In this document: positions 61,881 through 64,000 of the stretch, in pieces
How the letters are laid out: each line of letters begins with the position of its first letter
Numbering within the stretch: the first letter of the stretch is position 1
Assembly (NCBI GenBank): GCA_029207755.1
Contig: JARCOQ010000006.1
Coordinates: 21,488,890 to 21,552,889, forward strand
DNA from: Chamaea fasciata
Lineage: Eukaryota > Chordata > Aves > Passeriformes > Sylviidae
DNA: 64,000 nucleotides
Direction of reading: 5' to 3'
Position numbers and translations under genes: made by a program
Notes under the pieces: model-generated
What the model was told of the DNA's origin: nothing
The model's database searches: none
The model's input: the letters and a program-made list of their open reading frames with translations, nothing else

Positions 61881-63339
61881 TGGAGGAATTGCCATTGCAG
61901 CCCTTATTAACTTGTTTTGGCAGATGTCAAGACCAGTTATTTAGAAAAGAATATAAAACTATGACACATAATCTAATACACAACCTTATCATTCAAGGAG
62001 GTTTTTCTCTGATCACATATTTCAAGATAGAAGAATATTATTTTATACTTACTGTTACATCTCATGTATCTTCTATATTTTTAATAGCCAGTGACAACAT
62101 TTCTGTTATCCTCACAGTTATAAATGCACATGAATTACCACAAGCTAAGAACAAGCCATTAATACTTTGTAATTTTTTCACTAAAAGAATATATTGAATT
62201 TCATATATATATATATTTAATGACTTTAAAAAAGTAAGTTCACCTCCCTCTGGTAATTTTTCTTAATCTGTATTGGTTTAATATACTCTTTGTCTTCACC
62301 CAAACAATACTGCATGACAGTACAAATCATGAATTATTACATCCTGCAGGAAAATAATTTAATGTTTAATATATTCTACTTTGTTGATATTGTACAAAAT
62401 ATAGCTAAAAGATAAAACTATATCTCAATTGTTCTGTGTTATTCATTACGCCACAAAGTTTCTTCTTATCTGAAAGGACACACCTGTGTGTGTATATTGC
62501 CCTCATCATCGAGGTACCTTGTTAATTTTGCAGCCAGAGACACTGAAACATTCCAAAGATGAGAAATGCTCCAGTTCTCTCACAATGTTGTGGTATAGGA
62601 CTTGAAACTCCCAAAATAATAAAATTATAATAAACTTTTCCCTTTCTAGATATTCTTTCATAAATCTGTTTGGTCTCATCTCTTCAAAAGAAAACATATC
62701 ATATGGTTTTCTAAGATCTGTAATTTCAGAAATACCTATCTCATATTGACTCAGGTCTCACCAGTAGCACTACACTTCCATTAAATCACAACTAACTCTG
62801 AAATCATAACTCATTTCCTGGAAATGTGAGCTCCTTTTTTTTTTGAGTGCTATATTATCATAATTATGATGTCCCTTTGACTTTTCAGTAACAAAATTAT
62901 GTAGCTTCAATATTATTTTTTTTAAATATTTCCCAAAAATCTGCTTAGTCACAGGCAATGTATATAAAGGACAACTTCAGTAAAAGTTATCAGTTCATAT
63001 GCATCTTTTAGCACATTGGTACTGACTTCTAATCACTGTATCATTTCAGGCTTTTTCTGTGACAGAAATTCATTCGCACCTTCCCAGTCTAATTTTAGGG
63101 TTTTTTTCTTTATAATGTTCATTACTCTTTGAATTTTCTCACCAGTAAATTAGTCTTCTTTAGAAACACTGTTAAACAAATATGCTGCTTGCCTTTTTTT
63201 TGTTGCTTTTTTGTTAATTGTTGACCCTGATATGATACAGGGCATTTTCAAAGAGAGGGTATATTGTTCATCCAAACAGAAAAAGCTATGCTGTGTACAT
63301 AAAAATAAGTACATGTCTTTTTGACACTTCACAAATACC
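61881..63339. other. Unique AT-rich DNA
   Basis: Includes a short (TA) tract near 62204-62216 and a 14-bp palindrome ATCATAATTATGAT at about 62858-62871. No gene or repeat family is recognised. Confidence 0.35.
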
Positions 63340-63490
63340 TTTATATTTTTTCAAGATATTCAAAAGACACAATAAAAGATCAATGAAAAGGAAAGAAAAC
63401 ACTGAAAGCACGTTTACATTTTTCAAGATATTCAAAAGACACCAAAAAAAAAAAAGATCAATGAGAAGGAAAGAAAACACTGAAGTCAAG
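63340..63490. repeat. 73/78-bp tandem duplication
   Basis: Copy 1 (63340-63412) and copy 2 (63413-63490) share TTTTTCAAGATATTCAAAAG, then GATCAATGA.AAGGAAAG and AAAACACTGAA. The main difference is an A-run expanded to 12 in copy 2 where copy 1 has ATAAAA, plus a few substitutions. Confidence 0.9.
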
Positions 63491-64000
63491 TTTTGAATAG
63501 CAAGAACATTTTGGCTACACCCTCGTTGTACCTTACAAACCCCTCTTGGCAATACTCTACACACTAACATTACTGAACAGAGAAACCTTAAGTGAAAGTA
63601 CCTGGGAAAGGTGGAGTTTGCATGGGTAAGTCACTTTGTTGGACTGTTTCTCTGAAAATTACAAAAAGGAGGACTTCAGAAGTTGTCTGCCTTAGCTATG
63701 TAAGAGCTCACTGTCTCTTGTAAAGGTCTATCTATTATCATTAATTTGAAGTGGATTTGTATTTGATTATAAAGTGCTCCAAATATTATTGAAGAAAAAG
63801 AAAGAGATAGAAGGATAATGAAAGGAAGAAAGACTAAAAGAAAGGAATGCTTTGGGGTTTAAAATCACATTCAGAATTGAATTGTTTAGGTTTCCATGTC
63901 TTTTAAAAATGTCACAATGTAAAGCAATAATCTGGCATGCAGACTGAGAATAGGAAAAGGGAAAAGAGTTCTGTTAGACTGGGAAATTGTGAGTTGTATT
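63491..64000. other. Unique DNA with a purine-rich tract
   Basis: The + strand at about 63790-63846 is almost pure A/G (GAAAG, GGAAG and GATAG units) without a regular period. Nothing else is recognised up to the window edge. Confidence 0.4.

Noticed and set aside
1..64000. tRNA, rRNA, CRISPR array, mitochondrial insertion, satellite DNA
   Set aside because: Looked for cloverleaf-like blocks, evenly spaced repeats, mitochondrial-like text and long tandem arrays; none was seen by eye. A covariance-model scan and a full repeat mask would be needed for certainty.

Overview
The window is a piece of avian nuclear DNA, most likely from a songbird. The reasons are many 5'-truncated CR1 LINE copies with their diagnostic ATTCTATG-type 3' ends, two LTR-type insertions, and ends of one insertion (TGTCTTGGTTT...) that resemble, from memory, LTRs common in passerine genomes. 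The sequence is AT-rich. No splice-supported or intact protein-coding gene, tRNA, rRNA, CRISPR array or bacterial-style operon is visible. Nearly all open frames are chance or lie inside retroelements. It reads as intergenic or deep-intronic DNA, such as a macrochromosomal gene desert.

Layout: 0-3.7 kb is AT-rich DNA with one protein-like minus-strand frame (933-1243) and a 29-base T run that may be the tail of a minus-strand retrocopy. At 3761-4699 lies the most striking object of the window: a fold-back element with two ~431-bp, nearly perfectly complementary arms, TG...CA ends and a 4-bp ACCT target-site duplication. At 5538-5733 is a 98-bp tandem duplication. From 8.4 to 31 kb, CR1 fragments in both orientations are scattered in otherwise unique AT-rich sequence, with an LTR-like segment plus hexamer microsatellite near 12.7-13.1 kb, a perfect 28-bp palindrome at 11733, and a (TAA)n tract at 24.7 kb. 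From 31 to 45.7 kb the sequence is mostly unique, with an (AT)n tract and a GC-rich island at 35.9-36.2 kb. From 45.7 to 54 kb there is a CR1 endonuclease-domain fragment, a 1.3-kb CR1 copy with a foreign internal block, a probable solo LTR (50653-51237), and a CR1 3' end. From 54 to 60 kb the DNA is repeat-poor and carries candidate regulatory motifs. A 1.5-kb CR1 copy follows (60371-61880), then unique AT-rich DNA with a 73-78 bp tandem duplication.

There are no cooperating genes to describe. The features work as a record of retrotransposition: CR1 copies of varied decay, one solo LTR, and one structurally abnormal LTR-like insertion whose transcript would fold into a long double-stranded RNA. 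All family calls were made by eye; coordinates of repeat ends are approximate unless a junction is stated.
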